From Actibacterium mucosum KCTC 23349 (GTDB taxonomy: Bacteria; Pseudomonadota; Alphaproteobacteria; Rhodobacterales; Rhodobacteraceae), in NCBI RefSeq assembly GCF_000647975.1, contig NZ_JFKE01000001.1, forward strand, positions 310,001 to 374,000: a stretch of DNA of 64,000 bases, in the 5' to 3' direction. Positions 46,083 through 54,553 of the stretch are shown here, in pieces; position 1 is the first letter of the stretch; each line of letters starts with the position of its first letter. The notes under the pieces were generated by a model. It made no database searches and had not been told where the DNA came from. It was given only the letters and a program-made list of their open reading frames with translations. The position numbers and the translations under genes are program-made.

Positions 46083-46684
46083 CGCCCGCGTTTCAGATAG
46101 ACGTAATAGGCGCCCGTGCCGCCATGTTTCACATGGGCCGGCGTAACCTGCAGCACATGCGCGGCCAAAGGCGCTGAATGCAGCCAGTGCGGCACTTGCT
46201 GGCGCAGCACGCCGCGGCGTTCGAAATCGGGCCAGGGATGTTCAGCCGCAACGCCCTTGCCGGTGATCACCAGCACCAGCCGCTTGCCCTGCGCGGCGGC
46301 GTTCAGGATGAACCCGTTCAGCGCCGGATGCGCCTGCGCCAGCGTCATGCCATGCAGGTCGATCCGCGCCTCGGGCGACAGCTTGCCTCGGGTTAGTTTG
46401 CCGTATCGGTTGCGGTCCATCTTAACTGGGGCGCTGCGCAGATGCTCGGCGATATCCGGCGCGCGGCTGATGGCGGTCGACGGTTTGGGTGCCGGCGTGG
46501 CAGGGGGTCGAAGAACCACGGGCGCTGGCTTTGGCATGCGCTGCGACGGTTTGGGTGCCGGCACTTTTTCCTTCGGGGTTGTGATCACGGGCCCCGGTTT
46601 GGACAGCGGTGTGGCCGTATCCGTGACTTTTTTCCACAATGTCTTGTCTTCGTCAGACAGCTGACCCCGCCGGCGCCGTGCCAT
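46079..46684 (-). CDS. Smr-domain protein
   Basis: 201 aa from ATG 46684 (MARRRRG). Pro/Lys-rich disordered first half (PKPSQRMPKPAP), then a C-terminal Smr domain (about 110-200) with the signature LDLHG-like IDLHGMT (about 118-124), VITGKG (about 155-160) and a final GTGAYYVYLKR. Smr domains are DNA/RNA endonucleases or nickases; MutS2-free forms such as this are of unclear role. One base after mltA's stop, so cotranscribed. Confidence 0.9.
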   Translation of the reverse strand: MARRRRGQLSDEDKTLWKKVTDTATPLSKPGPVITTPKEKVPAPKPSQRMPKPAPVVLRPPATPAPKPSTAISRAPDIAEHLRSAPVKMDRNRYGKLTRGKLSPEARIDLHGMTLAQAHPALNGFILNAAAQGKRLVLVITGKGVAAEHPWPDFERRGVLRQQVPHWLHSAPLAAHVLQVTPAHVKHGGTGAYYVYLKRGR

Positions 46685-46685
46685 T

Positions 46686-47720
46686 TTATCCCCCCGGCAC
46701 CAAGGCAAACGCCCGGTCGATCGGCAATAGAACCACCATCCGACCCGGATCGCGTACGCGTCCGGCGTTTCGGCCAGCAACGTCACCGGTTCCAAAGAAT
46801 ATGTCGGCCCGCTGCGCGCCCTTGATGGCCGAGCCGGTATCCTGGGCCACAAACAACTGCTTTATCGGCCCGCGCCCGCCTTTTTCAACCCAGACCGGGG
46901 CGCCCAGTGGCGTAAAGGCCGGGTCAACCGCAACGCTGCGCATCGGCGTGATCGACCGGTTCATTGCGCCCAGCGGTCCTTTTTCGGCCGGAACCCTGCT
47001 GACCTCGCGGAAAAAAACGTAGGACGGATTATGCTGCAACAGCTGCCGTCCGGCACCGGGATTGCGGCGCACCCAGTTCTTGATCACCTGGGCCGAGACC
47101 TGGTGGCGGCTGTACACACCTCGGCGCACCAGTTCTTCGCCAACGGAACGGTATTCGTGCCCGTTGAACCCACCATAGCCCACGCGCAACATGCTGCCAT
47201 CGCTCAACCGGATTCGGCCCGAACCCTGAATTTGCAAAAAGAACAGTTCGACCGGATCATCAACCCAAGCCAGTTCCAGTCCGCGCCCGGCAAGGATATT
47301 TTGATCTTCGATTTGTTCCCGCGTGGCCCAGCGCGTGCCTTGGCGTACTTCGGGTGGTTTGCGATAGACGGGGTAACGGTAAGGGCCGCCGGGCCGACGC
47401 GCGCCATCAAGCTCGGGCTCGAAATATCCGGTGAACAACGCCGGGCTGTCGCCACCGATCAGCACCGGGCGAAAGAACAGCTCGAAAAACGTGCGGGCGT
47501 TGGGTTCTTTGCGCGCAAAGGCACATAGGGCCGCCCAGTCGTCGCCATTCAGATCGCCGCAAGTTTCAAGAAACGCCGTCAGGGCAGCTTGATGATCGTC
47601 GTCACCCCAACCGTCAAGATCGGCAAAGCTCAGTAATTCGGTTGGCGTGGCCATGGCCGGCGCCCCCGTTCCTAAGGCCACCGCGGCGGCACAGATAATC
47701 CGCCGCAGTGTTGCAATCAT
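46686..47720 (-). CDS. mltA: Membrane-bound lytic murein transglycosylase A (MltA)
   Basis: 344 aa. Sec signal peptide ending near AMA-TP (about 25), so here not an obvious lipoprotein. MltA double-psi barrel: FTGYFEPELDGAR (about 95-107), QIQGSGRI, VGYGGFNGHEY, and C-terminal 3D domain VAQDTGSAIKGAQRADIFFG, whose Asp is catalytic. Cleaves glycan strands with 1,6-anhydro-MurNAc release, feeding the same recycling as AmgK/MurU. Its start overlaps the upstream Tim44-like gene by ATGA. Confidence 0.95.
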   Translation of the reverse strand: MIATLRRIICAAAVALGTGAPAMATPTELLSFADLDGWGDDDHQAALTAFLETCGDLNGDDWAALCAFARKEPNARTFFELFFRPVLIGGDSPALFTGYFEPELDGARRPGGPYRYPVYRKPPEVRQGTRWATREQIEDQNILAGRGLELAWVDDPVELFFLQIQGSGRIRLSDGSMLRVGYGGFNGHEYRSVGEELVRRGVYSRHQVSAQVIKNWVRRNPGAGRQLLQHNPSYVFFREVSRVPAEKGPLGAMNRSITPMRSVAVDPAFTPLGAPVWVEKGGRGPIKQLFVAQDTGSAIKGAQRADIFFGTGDVAGRNAGRVRDPGRMVVLLPIDRAFALVPGG

Positions 47721-48382
47721 TGACCTGTTGCGACCAGCTGCCAGTTCGGGTTGTCGCTGCCCATGACACGGGCAAAGGTCCAGACGTCGCGCTGGCGTTT
47801 GATTTCGGATTCGGACCCTTCGACGATATCGCCACCGGCGTCCCGCACAATCGACGTCAGCTCGCCTACAAAGCGCACGGTCAGCTCTGCCTCGTTGGTG
47901 TCTTTGTCGAACGTTGCGTCCTGCACGGCGATTTCGCGCACGCCAATGAAGTTGGCCTCGATCGTCAGGCCGCGTTCCTTGCGGGCGGCAATGCCGCCTT
48001 CGAAGCTTTCGCGTACATCTTCGGACAGAAACGCCGCGATATCGTCGATTTCCCCGTTTTCATACGCCATCAGAATCATTTCATACGCGCCACGAGCACC
48101 GCCAATGAACTCGCCCACGCCAAAGCTTGGCTCGACCCGTTTCATTTCGGTCATCGCTTGGGCGGCGGGGCTGTCCTCGGGGACGTGATCGGTGATGTCG
48201 GTATCCGGGCCGCCTTCGATCACCTCGAACCCGTGGCGCGCATTGCGCGACGCGGCATCTGGCTGTGGCGCCTGAACGCGCGGCTTTTCATAACCTTCGC
48301 GGGTGCCCAACACGCTGCGCAGCCGTAGGATCAGAAACACGGCGATCGCAGCAAGCACGAGAAGTTGGACAATGTTGCTCAT
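47717..48382 (-). CDS. Tim44/TimA-like membrane-anchored protein
   Basis: 221 aa. One N-terminal membrane anchor (about 4-20) followed by a Gly/Glu linker and a C-terminal Tim44-like domain (about 90-215; FIGGARGAYEMILMAYENGEI, VREIAVQDATFDKD, VWTFARVMGS). Alphaproteobacterial TimA-type proteins are the relatives of mitochondrial Tim44; the usual neighbours fxsA, secB and mltA are here. Role in the inner membrane is not established. First gene of the leftward mltA-smr unit, divergent from fxsA. Confidence 0.88.
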   Translation of the reverse strand: MSNIVQLLVLAAIAVFLILRLRSVLGTREGYEKPRVQAPQPDAASRNARHGFEVIEGGPDTDITDHVPEDSPAAQAMTEMKRVEPSFGVGEFIGGARGAYEMILMAYENGEIDDIAAFLSEDVRESFEGGIAARKERGLTIEANFIGVREIAVQDATFDKDTNEAELTVRFVGELTSIVRDAGGDIVEGSESEIKRQRDVWTFARVMGSDNPNWQLVATGQ

Positions 48383-48490
48383 TCAGACCTCAGAATAGAC
48401 GAAAAATTGGTTTCTTTGCGGTTCAGACCTTATGTAGGACGTCAACGGGGGCAAGTCCACTGCCCCGACACCGCGATAAATGAGGATAAC

Positions 48491-48961
48491 ATGTGGCTTT
48501 TGGCCCTATTCATTGGCGTTCCCCTGATTGAGATTGCGCTTTTCATCCAGGTTGGTGGCGCAATTGGTTTGTGGAGCACGCTTGCGATTGTCGTTCTGAC
48601 AGCCGTGATCGGAACGTCGTTGATGCGCCGTCAGGGTGCACAGGCGATGGCAAATATCCGCGGTGCGTTCAACTCGCTTTCGGATCCTTCCGAACCCTTG
48701 GCCCATGGCGCGATGATCCTGTTTTCCGGTGCGTTGTTGCTGACGCCGGGTTTCTTCACAGACGCCGTCGGCTTCGCGCTATTGGTACCCGCGTTTCGGT
48801 CTGCTGCGTTTCGGTTCGTGAAATCGCGTGTAAACGTCACCACCTTTGCCACCGGTCCTGCGCAACAACGCCCGCGCCAAGACGACGTGATTGACGGTGA
48901 ATTCGAGGACATTTCACCGAAATCTGGCCAAAACCCGCCCTCGGGCTGGACTCGGGATTGA
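48491..48961 (+). CDS. fxsA: FxsA family membrane protein
   Basis: 156 aa from ATG 48491 behind TGAGGA. Four hydrophobic segments in the first 100 residues, with the FxsA pattern PLIEIALFIQVGGAIG and GTSLMRRQGAQAM, GALLLTPGFFTDAVGF; polar C-terminal tail ends with Pro/Gly/Trp residues. In E. coli FxsA (YjeG) suppresses F-exclusion of phage T7 when overproduced; normal function unknown. Divergent from the Tim44-like gene; 58 bp before secB. Confidence 0.92.
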   Translation: MWLLALFIGVPLIEIALFIQVGGAIGLWSTLAIVVLTAVIGTSLMRRQGAQAMANIRGAFNSLSDPSEPLAHGAMILFSGALLLTPGFFTDAVGFALLVPAFRSAAFRFVKSRVNVTTFATGPAQQRPRQDDVIDGEFEDISPKSGQNPPSGWTRD

Positions 48962-49019
48962 GACACCTAGGCCTTGGTGCTAAGGACCCTCGAAACGTTT
49001 TACCAGGACAAGGCCGGAC

Positions 49020-49535
49020 ATGACCGACGAAACCGCAACCCCGCAGCCCGAAGCGCCACAGGCCCAAGGCCAGGCACAAGCACCCAAAATGCAGATCCTG
49101 GGGCAGTTTGTCCGTGATCTGTCCTTTGAAAACCTGCTGATGCAGAAAGGTGTCAAAGGCGATGTGTCGCCCGAGATTCAGGTGCAAGTTGCCCTGGACG
49201 CCAAAAAGCGCCCGACCGATCATCAGTACGAGGTGATGTCGAAATACACCGTGAAATCGGTGAATAAATCCGACAAAGCCCCACTGTTCATGATCGAGCT
49301 GGACTATACCGGCGTGTTCCACATCGAAAACGTGCCCGAAGAGCAACTGCACCCGTTCCTGCTGATCGAATGCCCGCGCATGATCTTCCCGTTTGTGCGC
49401 CGCATCGTGTCGGATGTGACCCGCGACGGTGGATTCCCGCCGCTGAACCTTGAACAGGTTGATTTCGTGGCGCTGTACCGTCAGGAAATTGCGCGCCGCG
49501 CCCAAGCGCAGGCCGCCGAAGCACCTTCGAATTAA
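49020..49535 (+). CDS. secB: Protein-export chaperone SecB
   Basis: 171 aa, with an Ala/Gln/Pro-rich N-terminal tail of about 22 residues before the SecB fold (QILGQFVRDLSFENL). Also visible: YTGVFHIENVPEEQLHP and LLIECPRMIFPFVRRIVSDVTRDGGFPPL, the hallmark segment. Keeps presecretory proteins unfolded and hands them to SecA. Ends 4 bp inside the convergent dnaQ. Confidence 0.97.
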   Translation: MTDETATPQPEAPQAQGQAQAPKMQILGQFVRDLSFENLLMQKGVKGDVSPEIQVQVALDAKKRPTDHQYEVMSKYTVKSVNKSDKAPLFMIELDYTGVFHIENVPEEQLHPFLLIECPRMIFPFVRRIVSDVTRDGGFPPLNLEQVDFVALYRQEIARRAQAQAAEAPSN

Positions 49536-50257
49536 CTATTCCACAATGCGCCGTCGCCCAGCTTTGCCACAAATTCGGCATGGGCGGCGGCTTCGCTGTC
49601 TTTAAGACGCGAGGGCAGGGGCGTGGATCGCGGACGCGGTCGCCAATCGTCATCTGATGACTGACCCACCGACTGTTGCGGCATGGTATTCAGCTCCATC
49701 CCGGGCTGACGACCCCCGATCAGCTCAAGGTAAACTTCGGCCAGGATTTCCGAGTCCAAGAGCGCCCCGTGCAATGTTCGGTTCGAATTGTCGATACCAA
49801 ACCGGCGGCAAAGCGCATCCAGCGAGGCGGGCGAGCCCGGGAATTTCTTGCGCGCAATCGCCAGCGTATCCAGCGCCTGTTCGTTGGGCAGCTGCGGCAG
49901 GTTCATCCAGCGCAGCTCGGCGTTCAGAAACTTCATGTCAAAGCTGGCATTGTGAATGACCAAACGGGCGTCTCCGACAAAATCCAGAAAACCTTGCCCA
50001 ATTTTTGCGAAAACCGGTTTGTCCTTCAGTGTGACCTGACCTTTTTCCGGTTCTTGCGGCGGCTCCAACAAATCGGGGCCGATGCCATGCACGCCGAAAG
50101 CGTCGGCGGGCATTGACCGTTCGGGGTTGATGTAGACGTGATAGGTTTTGCCGGTGGGCAGATGGTTCCACAGCTCGACCGCGCCGATCTCGACAATGCG
50201 GTCGCCCTGCTCGGGTTCAAACCCGGTGGTCTCGGTATCCAGAACAATCTCACGCAT
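49532..50257 (-). CDS. dnaQ: DNA polymerase III epsilon subunit DnaQ
   Basis: 241 aa. DEDDh exonuclease motifs: ExoI VLDTETTGFEP (5-15), ExoII VIHNASFDMKFL, ExoIII HGALLDSEILAEVY (His and Asp). Proofreading subunit of the replicative polymerase. The C-terminal tail, after GGRQPGMELNT, would bind the alpha subunit. Overlaps coaE by 8 bp in the leftward maf-aroE-coaE-dnaQ operon just left of oriC. Confidence 0.96.
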   Translation of the reverse strand: MREIVLDTETTGFEPEQGDRIVEIGAVELWNHLPTGKTYHVYINPERSMPADAFGVHGIGPDLLEPPQEPEKGQVTLKDKPVFAKIGQGFLDFVGDARLVIHNASFDMKFLNAELRWMNLPQLPNEQALDTLAIARKKFPGSPASLDALCRRFGIDNSNRTLHGALLDSEILAEVYLELIGGRQPGMELNTMPQQSVGQSSDDDWRPRPRSTPLPSRLKDSEAAAHAEFVAKLGDGALWNS

Positions 50258-50852
50258 CGCGCATCCTTTCGCGAATATCGGCCAGAACCTTTGTCACGCT
50301 ATCTTGTGCCGCGTCGATGGTGGTCGTTTCGATCACGTAATCCGCCTTTTGTCGTTTTTGCGCATCGGGCATCTGCTTGGCAAGGATGGTATTCAGCATT
50401 TCGGCCGTCATGCCGGGGCGCGCCAACACCCGTTCACGCTGAATTTCCGGCGGAACAGAGACAACAACCACCGCATCCAGCCAGCGTTCGGCGCCCGTTT
50501 CAAACAGCAACGGAATGTCGAATAGCAATACCATTGCGTCGTCATTTTCGGCGATGAAAATGGCGCGATGTTCGGTGACCAACGGGTGGATCGCGTCCTC
50601 GATCCTTTTCAGTGCGTCGGGGTCGCCGCCAATCCAGTCTTTAAGAACCGTGCGATCAACGGAACCTGTGACAACGGCGGGCGGATGCAACCCGGCGATT
50701 GCCGCGACACCGGCGCCGCCCTTGGCGTAAAGCTGATGAACGGCGGCATCTGCGTCCCAAACCGGCACGCCGTTGCCCGCGAACATTTGCGCCGTGGTGG
50801 ATTTTCCCATCCCGATAGACCCGGTCAGGCCCAATAGGAACGGCCCCTTCAT
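50250..50852 (-). CDS. coaE: Dephospho-CoA kinase CoaE
   Basis: 200 aa from ATG 50852, overlapping the aroE stop. P-loop GSIGMGKST (11-19), substrate-side DADAAVHQLY, LFDIPLLFETGAERWLD and the lid with Arg (VPPEIQRERVLARPGM). Last step of coenzyme A synthesis. The longer frame upstream lies in aroE and is not coding. Confidence 0.96.
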   Translation of the reverse strand: MKGPFLLGLTGSIGMGKSTTAQMFAGNGVPVWDADAAVHQLYAKGGAGVAAIAGLHPPAVVTGSVDRTVLKDWIGGDPDALKRIEDAIHPLVTEHRAIFIAENDDAMVLLFDIPLLFETGAERWLDAVVVVSVPPEIQRERVLARPGMTAEMLNTILAKQMPDAQKRQKADYVIETTTIDAAQDSVTKVLADIRERMRDA

Positions 50853-51685
50853 GCGCCCAAAAGAACAGCGCGGGTTTTGTCGTCGACCTCGGGCCGTTGG
50901 CCAAACCAGCGTTCGAACCCCGGCACAGCCTGATGCAGCAACATGCCCAATCCGTCGACCGTGACGCATCCGCGATCCTCGGCGGTTTGCAACAGCCGCG
51001 TGCGCAATGGAGTATAGACAATATCGGTTACGGTCATTTCCGGGGTCAGCGCGTCAAGCGGCACCCGAAACTCCGATTTGCCCACCATGCCCAGCGACGT
51101 CGTATTCACCACGGTCGCCGCGCCGTCGACCATGTTTCCGGCCTGCACCCAGTCATATACGGTGACTTTGCCACCGAACTCGGTCCGCAATGCCTCGGCC
51201 CTGGCGCGGGTGCGGTTCGACAGGCGCACTTCGGGCACACCAACTTCGATCAACGAGGCAACCACCGCCCGCGCAGCGCCTCCTGCGCCGAACACCGCCG
51301 CCGGGCCAACCGAAGCTTTCCAGTTTGGTGCACCACTGCGCAGGTTTTCGACAAAGCCATAACCATCTGTGTTATCGGCGTGTATTTTTCCGTCTTTTCG
51401 GAAAATCAGCGTGTTGGCCGCGCCCATCAACGCCGCCCGATCGGTCACCAGATCGGCCATACCGATCACCGCTTCTTTATGCGGTATGGTCACATTCACA
51501 CCGACAAAGCCCAGTTTCGGCAACATGTTCAAAGCCGCACCCAAGTCGTCCGGTGCGATGTCCATCGGCACATAGTGGCCGGGAATCCCGTAACGTTTCA
51601 GCCAGTAATTCTGCAACCGTGGCGATTTCGAATGGCCCACCGACGTTCCGATCACGCCGGCCAACGGCACCCGTGGCGATGTCAT
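50849..51685 (-). CDS. aroE: Shikimate dehydrogenase AroE
   Basis: 278 aa. Shikimate site SVGHSKSPRLQNYW (15-28), catalytic Lys in NVTIPHKE (about 64-71), NTDGYGF (Asp of the pair), NADP-binding GAGGAARAV (about 129-137), NRTRAR. Third-to-last step before chorismate. Overlaps coaE by ATGA and maf by ATGA. Confidence 0.97.
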   Translation of the reverse strand: MTSPRVPLAGVIGTSVGHSKSPRLQNYWLKRYGIPGHYVPMDIAPDDLGAALNMLPKLGFVGVNVTIPHKEAVIGMADLVTDRAALMGAANTLIFRKDGKIHADNTDGYGFVENLRSGAPNWKASVGPAAVFGAGGAARAVVASLIEVGVPEVRLSNRTRARAEALRTEFGGKVTVYDWVQAGNMVDGAATVVNTTSLGMVGKSEFRVPLDALTPEMTVTDIVYTPLRTRLLQTAEDRGCVTVDGLGMLLHQAVPGFERWFGQRPEVDDKTRAVLLGA

Positions 51686-52281
51686 TCCTGCAAGACCCCC
51701 TGCGCCGAGAGATGTGCCAGAACCTCCAGCAAAGGCAGACCGAGAATCGTGAAATAATCCCCCTCAACCCGCTGGAACAGCCGCACACCCTCTTCTTCTA
51801 GTTTATAGCACCCAACACTGTATCTCACACTGTCCCAGTTCCGCGAAAGATAGTTTTCAAGGAATGCGTCCGAAAAGTCATGCATCGTCAAACGCGCCTC
51901 GCCCACAAACCGCCACAACGGTTCGCCGTCGCGATAGCTGACAACCGCAGACAAAAGCGAATGCCGTTCACCGCGCAGCGCGCGCAGCTGTTCGCGGGCT
52001 TGGTCCGGGTTCTCTGCCTTGCTGAGAACCGCACCTTTTAGTTTCAGGACCTGGTCACAGCCCATTACAATGGCACCGGGGTTCTTTTCCGAGAGCTTGC
52101 GCGCCTTGAACTCGGCCAAAGTGTCGGCGACGTCGCGCGGACGAGCGCCTTCGGCGTCCAACGCGGCTTTGATCGCGTCTTCGTCGACGCGGGCCGGGAT
52201 GACATCAAAATCAACGCCGGCATTGCGCAACAGCTGCGCCCGGATTTCGGACGCCGAGGCCAGAATAACGGATGAGGGCAT
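51682..52281 (-). CDS. maf: Maf-family nucleoside triphosphate pyrophosphatase
   Basis: 199 aa from ATG 52281 (PSSVILASAS). Maf motifs: ASASEIRAQLLRNAG (8-22), ARVDEDAIK, GCDQVLKLKG with catalytic Asp, LRGERHSLLSA, and a late SVGCYKLEEEGVRLF. Hydrolyses non-canonical nucleotides such as dTTP/UTP or modified pyrimidine triphosphates. First gene of the leftward operon, reading away from the oriC gap. Specific Maf subgroup not decided. Confidence 0.94.
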   Translation of the reverse strand: MPSSVILASASEIRAQLLRNAGVDFDVIPARVDEDAIKAALDAEGARPRDVADTLAEFKARKLSEKNPGAIVMGCDQVLKLKGAVLSKAENPDQAREQLRALRGERHSLLSAVVSYRDGEPLWRFVGEARLTMHDFSDAFLENYLSRNWDSVRYSVGCYKLEEEGVRLFQRVEGDYFTILGLPLLEVLAHLSAQGVLQE

Positions 52282-52464
52282 GTGGTTATCTCTGTTAATA
52301 TCTGGCGTAACATATCCGCAATGGGTTGGGGGTAAAGCGGTCAGTTTGGGGACACGTGCCGGTATCCGGACTGTCATCCAACTGTTACGAAACTTTAACA
52401 CACATGGCACAAATGCCGCATGTTGGCCGTGGAAATCCGGTGCCAAGAAAAAGTTTTAAGAAGT

Positions 52465-52473
52465 TTATCCACA
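52465..52473 (+). promoter_or_regulatory. DnaA box, perfect 9-mer
   Basis: TTATCCACA, identical to the strong DnaA-box consensus, immediately left of the long AT-rich block from 52485. Confidence 0.8.
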
Positions 52474-52607
52474 GACCGTACGGTACTATTTTCAGTATAA
52501 ATATATGAAATATATATACTTTCTCAGAAGTTACAAAAGTATTTACCAAGTTGTAGACGCTTTCCCACATTGTCATAGAACTGTGAAAGAATCTCGGGAA
52601 AAGCCGT

Positions 52608-52625
52608 TAATCCACAATATCCACA
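52608..52625 (+). promoter_or_regulatory. Tandem DnaA-like boxes
   Basis: TAATCCACA (52608-52616) is directly followed, without spacer, by ATATCCACA (52617-52625). Each differs from TTATCCACA at one position; the same orientation as the box at 52465. The second AT-rich block follows. Confidence 0.6.
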
Positions 52626-52707
52626 GCCCCTACATCATCATCATCTTTTCTAAATTATATATTTTATTAGAAAGAGGGGACCTGACAGCGATTGTGGAGA
52701 TCTTCGC

Positions 52708-53157
52708 GTGTTTGAAATTCTGGCCTGGCTCTACCCGTGGACCAAAGCGCTGCATATCATGTCCGTTATCGCGTGGATGGCTGGTCTGTTTTATCTGCCA
52801 CGCCTGTTCGTACATCATGCTGAGAAAGTGCAGACGGGCAGTGATACCGATGATCTGTTCCAGATGATGGAAATGAAGCTGCTGCGTGTCATCATGAACC
52901 CGGCAATGATCGCAACGTGGATCTTTGGTCTGTGTCTGGCCTTAACTCCCGGTATTGTCGATTGGGGCGCGATTTGGCCCTATACCAAGGCTGCTGCAGT
53001 GCTGGTGATGACGTGGTTTCATCATTGGCTGGGATTGCGACGCAAGGATTTCGTACGCGGCGAAAACCAATTGCCCGGCAGGCGGTATCGAATGATGAAC
53101 GAGCTGCCGACGTTGCTGATGGTTGTCATCGTATTGTCAGTGGTCGTGCGGTTCTGA
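52708..53157 (+). CDS. hemJ: Protoporphyrinogen oxidase HemJ
   Basis: 149 aa from GTG 52708. Four-to-five-span membrane protein with conserved His in ALHIMSVIAWMAGLFYLPRLFVHHAE (about 16-41), KLLRVIMNPAMI and WFHHWLGLRRKDF. HemJ oxidises protoporphyrinogen IX in haem synthesis in many bacteria that lack HemG/HemY-type oxidase. First gene right of oriC; a 124-bp gap to rho contains GGGCCG-TC-CGGCCC. Confidence 0.93.
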   Translation: MFEILAWLYPWTKALHIMSVIAWMAGLFYLPRLFVHHAEKVQTGSDTDDLFQMMEMKLLRVIMNPAMIATWIFGLCLALTPGIVDWGAIWPYTKAAAVLVMTWFHHWLGLRRKDFVRGENQLPGRRYRMMNELPTLLMVVIVLSVVVRF

Positions 53158-53281
53158 TCAGCTTGACTCGGAACACGGTTCGGCCTATCTGGGCTTAAGC
53201 GGGCCGTCCGGCCCATGCATTTTCCAGCTACAAATGTGATCCTGCGGCCATTCCGCCGCCGATCCCCAATGGTTCCCCTAC

Positions 53282-54553
53282 ATGAGCGACGAGCACCTAT
53301 ATCTTTCCGAATTGAAATCTAAAACCGCCAAGGTTCTTTTGGCCATGGCCGAAGAGCTGGAGATCGAGAACGCCTCGACAATGCGCAAGGGCGAGATGAT
53401 GTTCTCGATCCTCAAAGAGCGCGCCGAGGACGGTTGGAAGATCTCTGGCGACGGCGTGCTGGAGGTTTTGCAAGACGGGTTTGGATTCCTGCGCAACCCC
53501 GAGGCCAACTATTTGCCAGGCCCCGATGACATTTACGTCTCGCCCGAGATGATCCGCCAATACAGCCTGCGCACCGGCGACACGGTCGAGGGCGTGATGC
53601 AGGCCCCGCGCGAGAACGAGCGGTATTTCGCCATCACGAGCGTCACCAAGATCAACTTTGAAGACCCCGAGCGTGCGCGCCACAAGATCAACTTCGACAA
53701 CCTGACGCCACTTTACCCCGACGAGCGCCTGAAGATGGAGATCGAAGATCCCACCATCAAGGACCGCAGCGCCCGGATCATTGACCTGGTGGCGCCGATT
53801 GGTAAGGGTCAGCGTTCGCTGATCGTGGCCCCTCCGCGTACCGGTAAAACCGTTCTGCTGCAAAACATCGCCCACAGCATCGAGGCGAACCATCCCGAAT
53901 GTTACCTGATCGTCCTGCTGATCGACGAGCGCCCGGAAGAGGTGACCGACATGCAGCGCAGCGTGAAGGGCGAGGTGATCTCGTCCACCTTCGACGAACC
54001 CGCCACGCGCCACGTTGCCGTCAGCGAGATGGTCATCGAAAAAGCCAAACGTCTGGTGGAGCACAAGCGCGACGTTGTCATCCTGTTGGATTCGATCACC
54101 CGCCTGGGCCGCGCGTTCAACACGGTTGTGCCCTCGTCGGGCAAAGTGCTGACCGGCGGTGTGGACGCCAACGCCCTGCAACGGCCCAAGCGCTTTTTCG
54201 GTGCCGCCCGGAATATCGAGGAAGGCGGCAGCCTGACCATTATCGCCACCGCGCTGATCGACACCGGCAGCCGCATGGACGAGGTGATCTTTGAAGAATT
54301 CAAAGGCACCGGCAACTCCGAGATTGTGCTGGACCGCAAGGTGGCCGACAAGCGTGTGTTCCCGGCGATGGACATCCTTAAATCCGGCACCCGGAAAGAG
54401 GACCTGCTGGTCGATGCAAAAGACCTGCAGAAAACCTTTGTTCTGCGCCGCATCCTGAACCCGATGGGCACCACCGATGCGATCGAGTTCCTGATCTCGA
54501 AACTGAAACAAACCAAGACGAACGGCGAATTCTTCGATTCAATGAACGCGTAA
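53282..54553 (+). CDS. rho: Transcription termination factor Rho
   Basis: 423 aa. N-terminal helical and cold-shock-like RNA-binding domain (about 1-125; [22 protein letters not shown]), ATPase Walker A APPRTGKT (about 178-185), catalytic Glu region [11 protein letters not shown], Walker [18 protein letters not shown]-loop and R-loop [19 protein letters not shown]. Hexameric helicase that ends transcripts. Its TAA overlaps the mnmE start (TAATG). The short leader palindrome may serve autoregulation, which is known for rho genes. Confidence 0.97.
   Translation: MSDEHLYLSELKSKTAKVLLAMAEELEIENASTMRKGEMMFSILKERAEDGWKISGDGVLEVLQDGFGFLRNPEANYLPGPDDIYVSPEMIRQYSLRTGDTVEGVMQAPRENERYFAITSVTKINFEDPERARHKINFDNLTPLYPDERLKMEIEDPTIKDRSARIIDLVAPIGKGQRSLIVAPPRTGKTVLLQNIAHSIEANHPECYLIVLLIDERPEEVTDMQRSVKGEVISSTFDEPATRHVAVSEMVIEKAKRLVEHKRDVVILLDSITRLGRAFNTVVPSSGKVLTGGVDANALQRPKRFFGAARNIEEGGSLTIIATALIDTGSRMDEVIFEEFKGTGNSEIVLDRKVADKRVFPAMDILKSGTRKEDLLVDAKDLQKTFVLRRILNPMGTTDAIEFLISKLKQTKTNGEFFDSMNA

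Larger units (their letters stand above)
52282..52707. other. Probable chromosomal replication origin oriC
   Basis: 426 bp without a gene between divergent maf and hemJ, the locus where alphaproteobacterial origins lie. It has two markedly AT-rich blocks (about 52485-52560 and 52635-52672), one perfect DnaA 9-mer (52465-52473) and several near matches: tandem pair at 52608-52625, TTTAACACA (52394-52402), TTTCCCACA (52561-52569), and TCTTTCACA on the minus strand (52582-52590). One GANTC site (GAATC, 52589-52593) is present. Leading-strand orientation of genes on both sides fits. No dnaA gene is in the window. Confidence 0.75.

Noticed and set aside
52282-52707. CtrA full site in oriC as in Caulobacter
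   Set aside because: TTAA half-sites occur (52294, 52396, 52455, 52607) but none has a second TTAA seven bases away.
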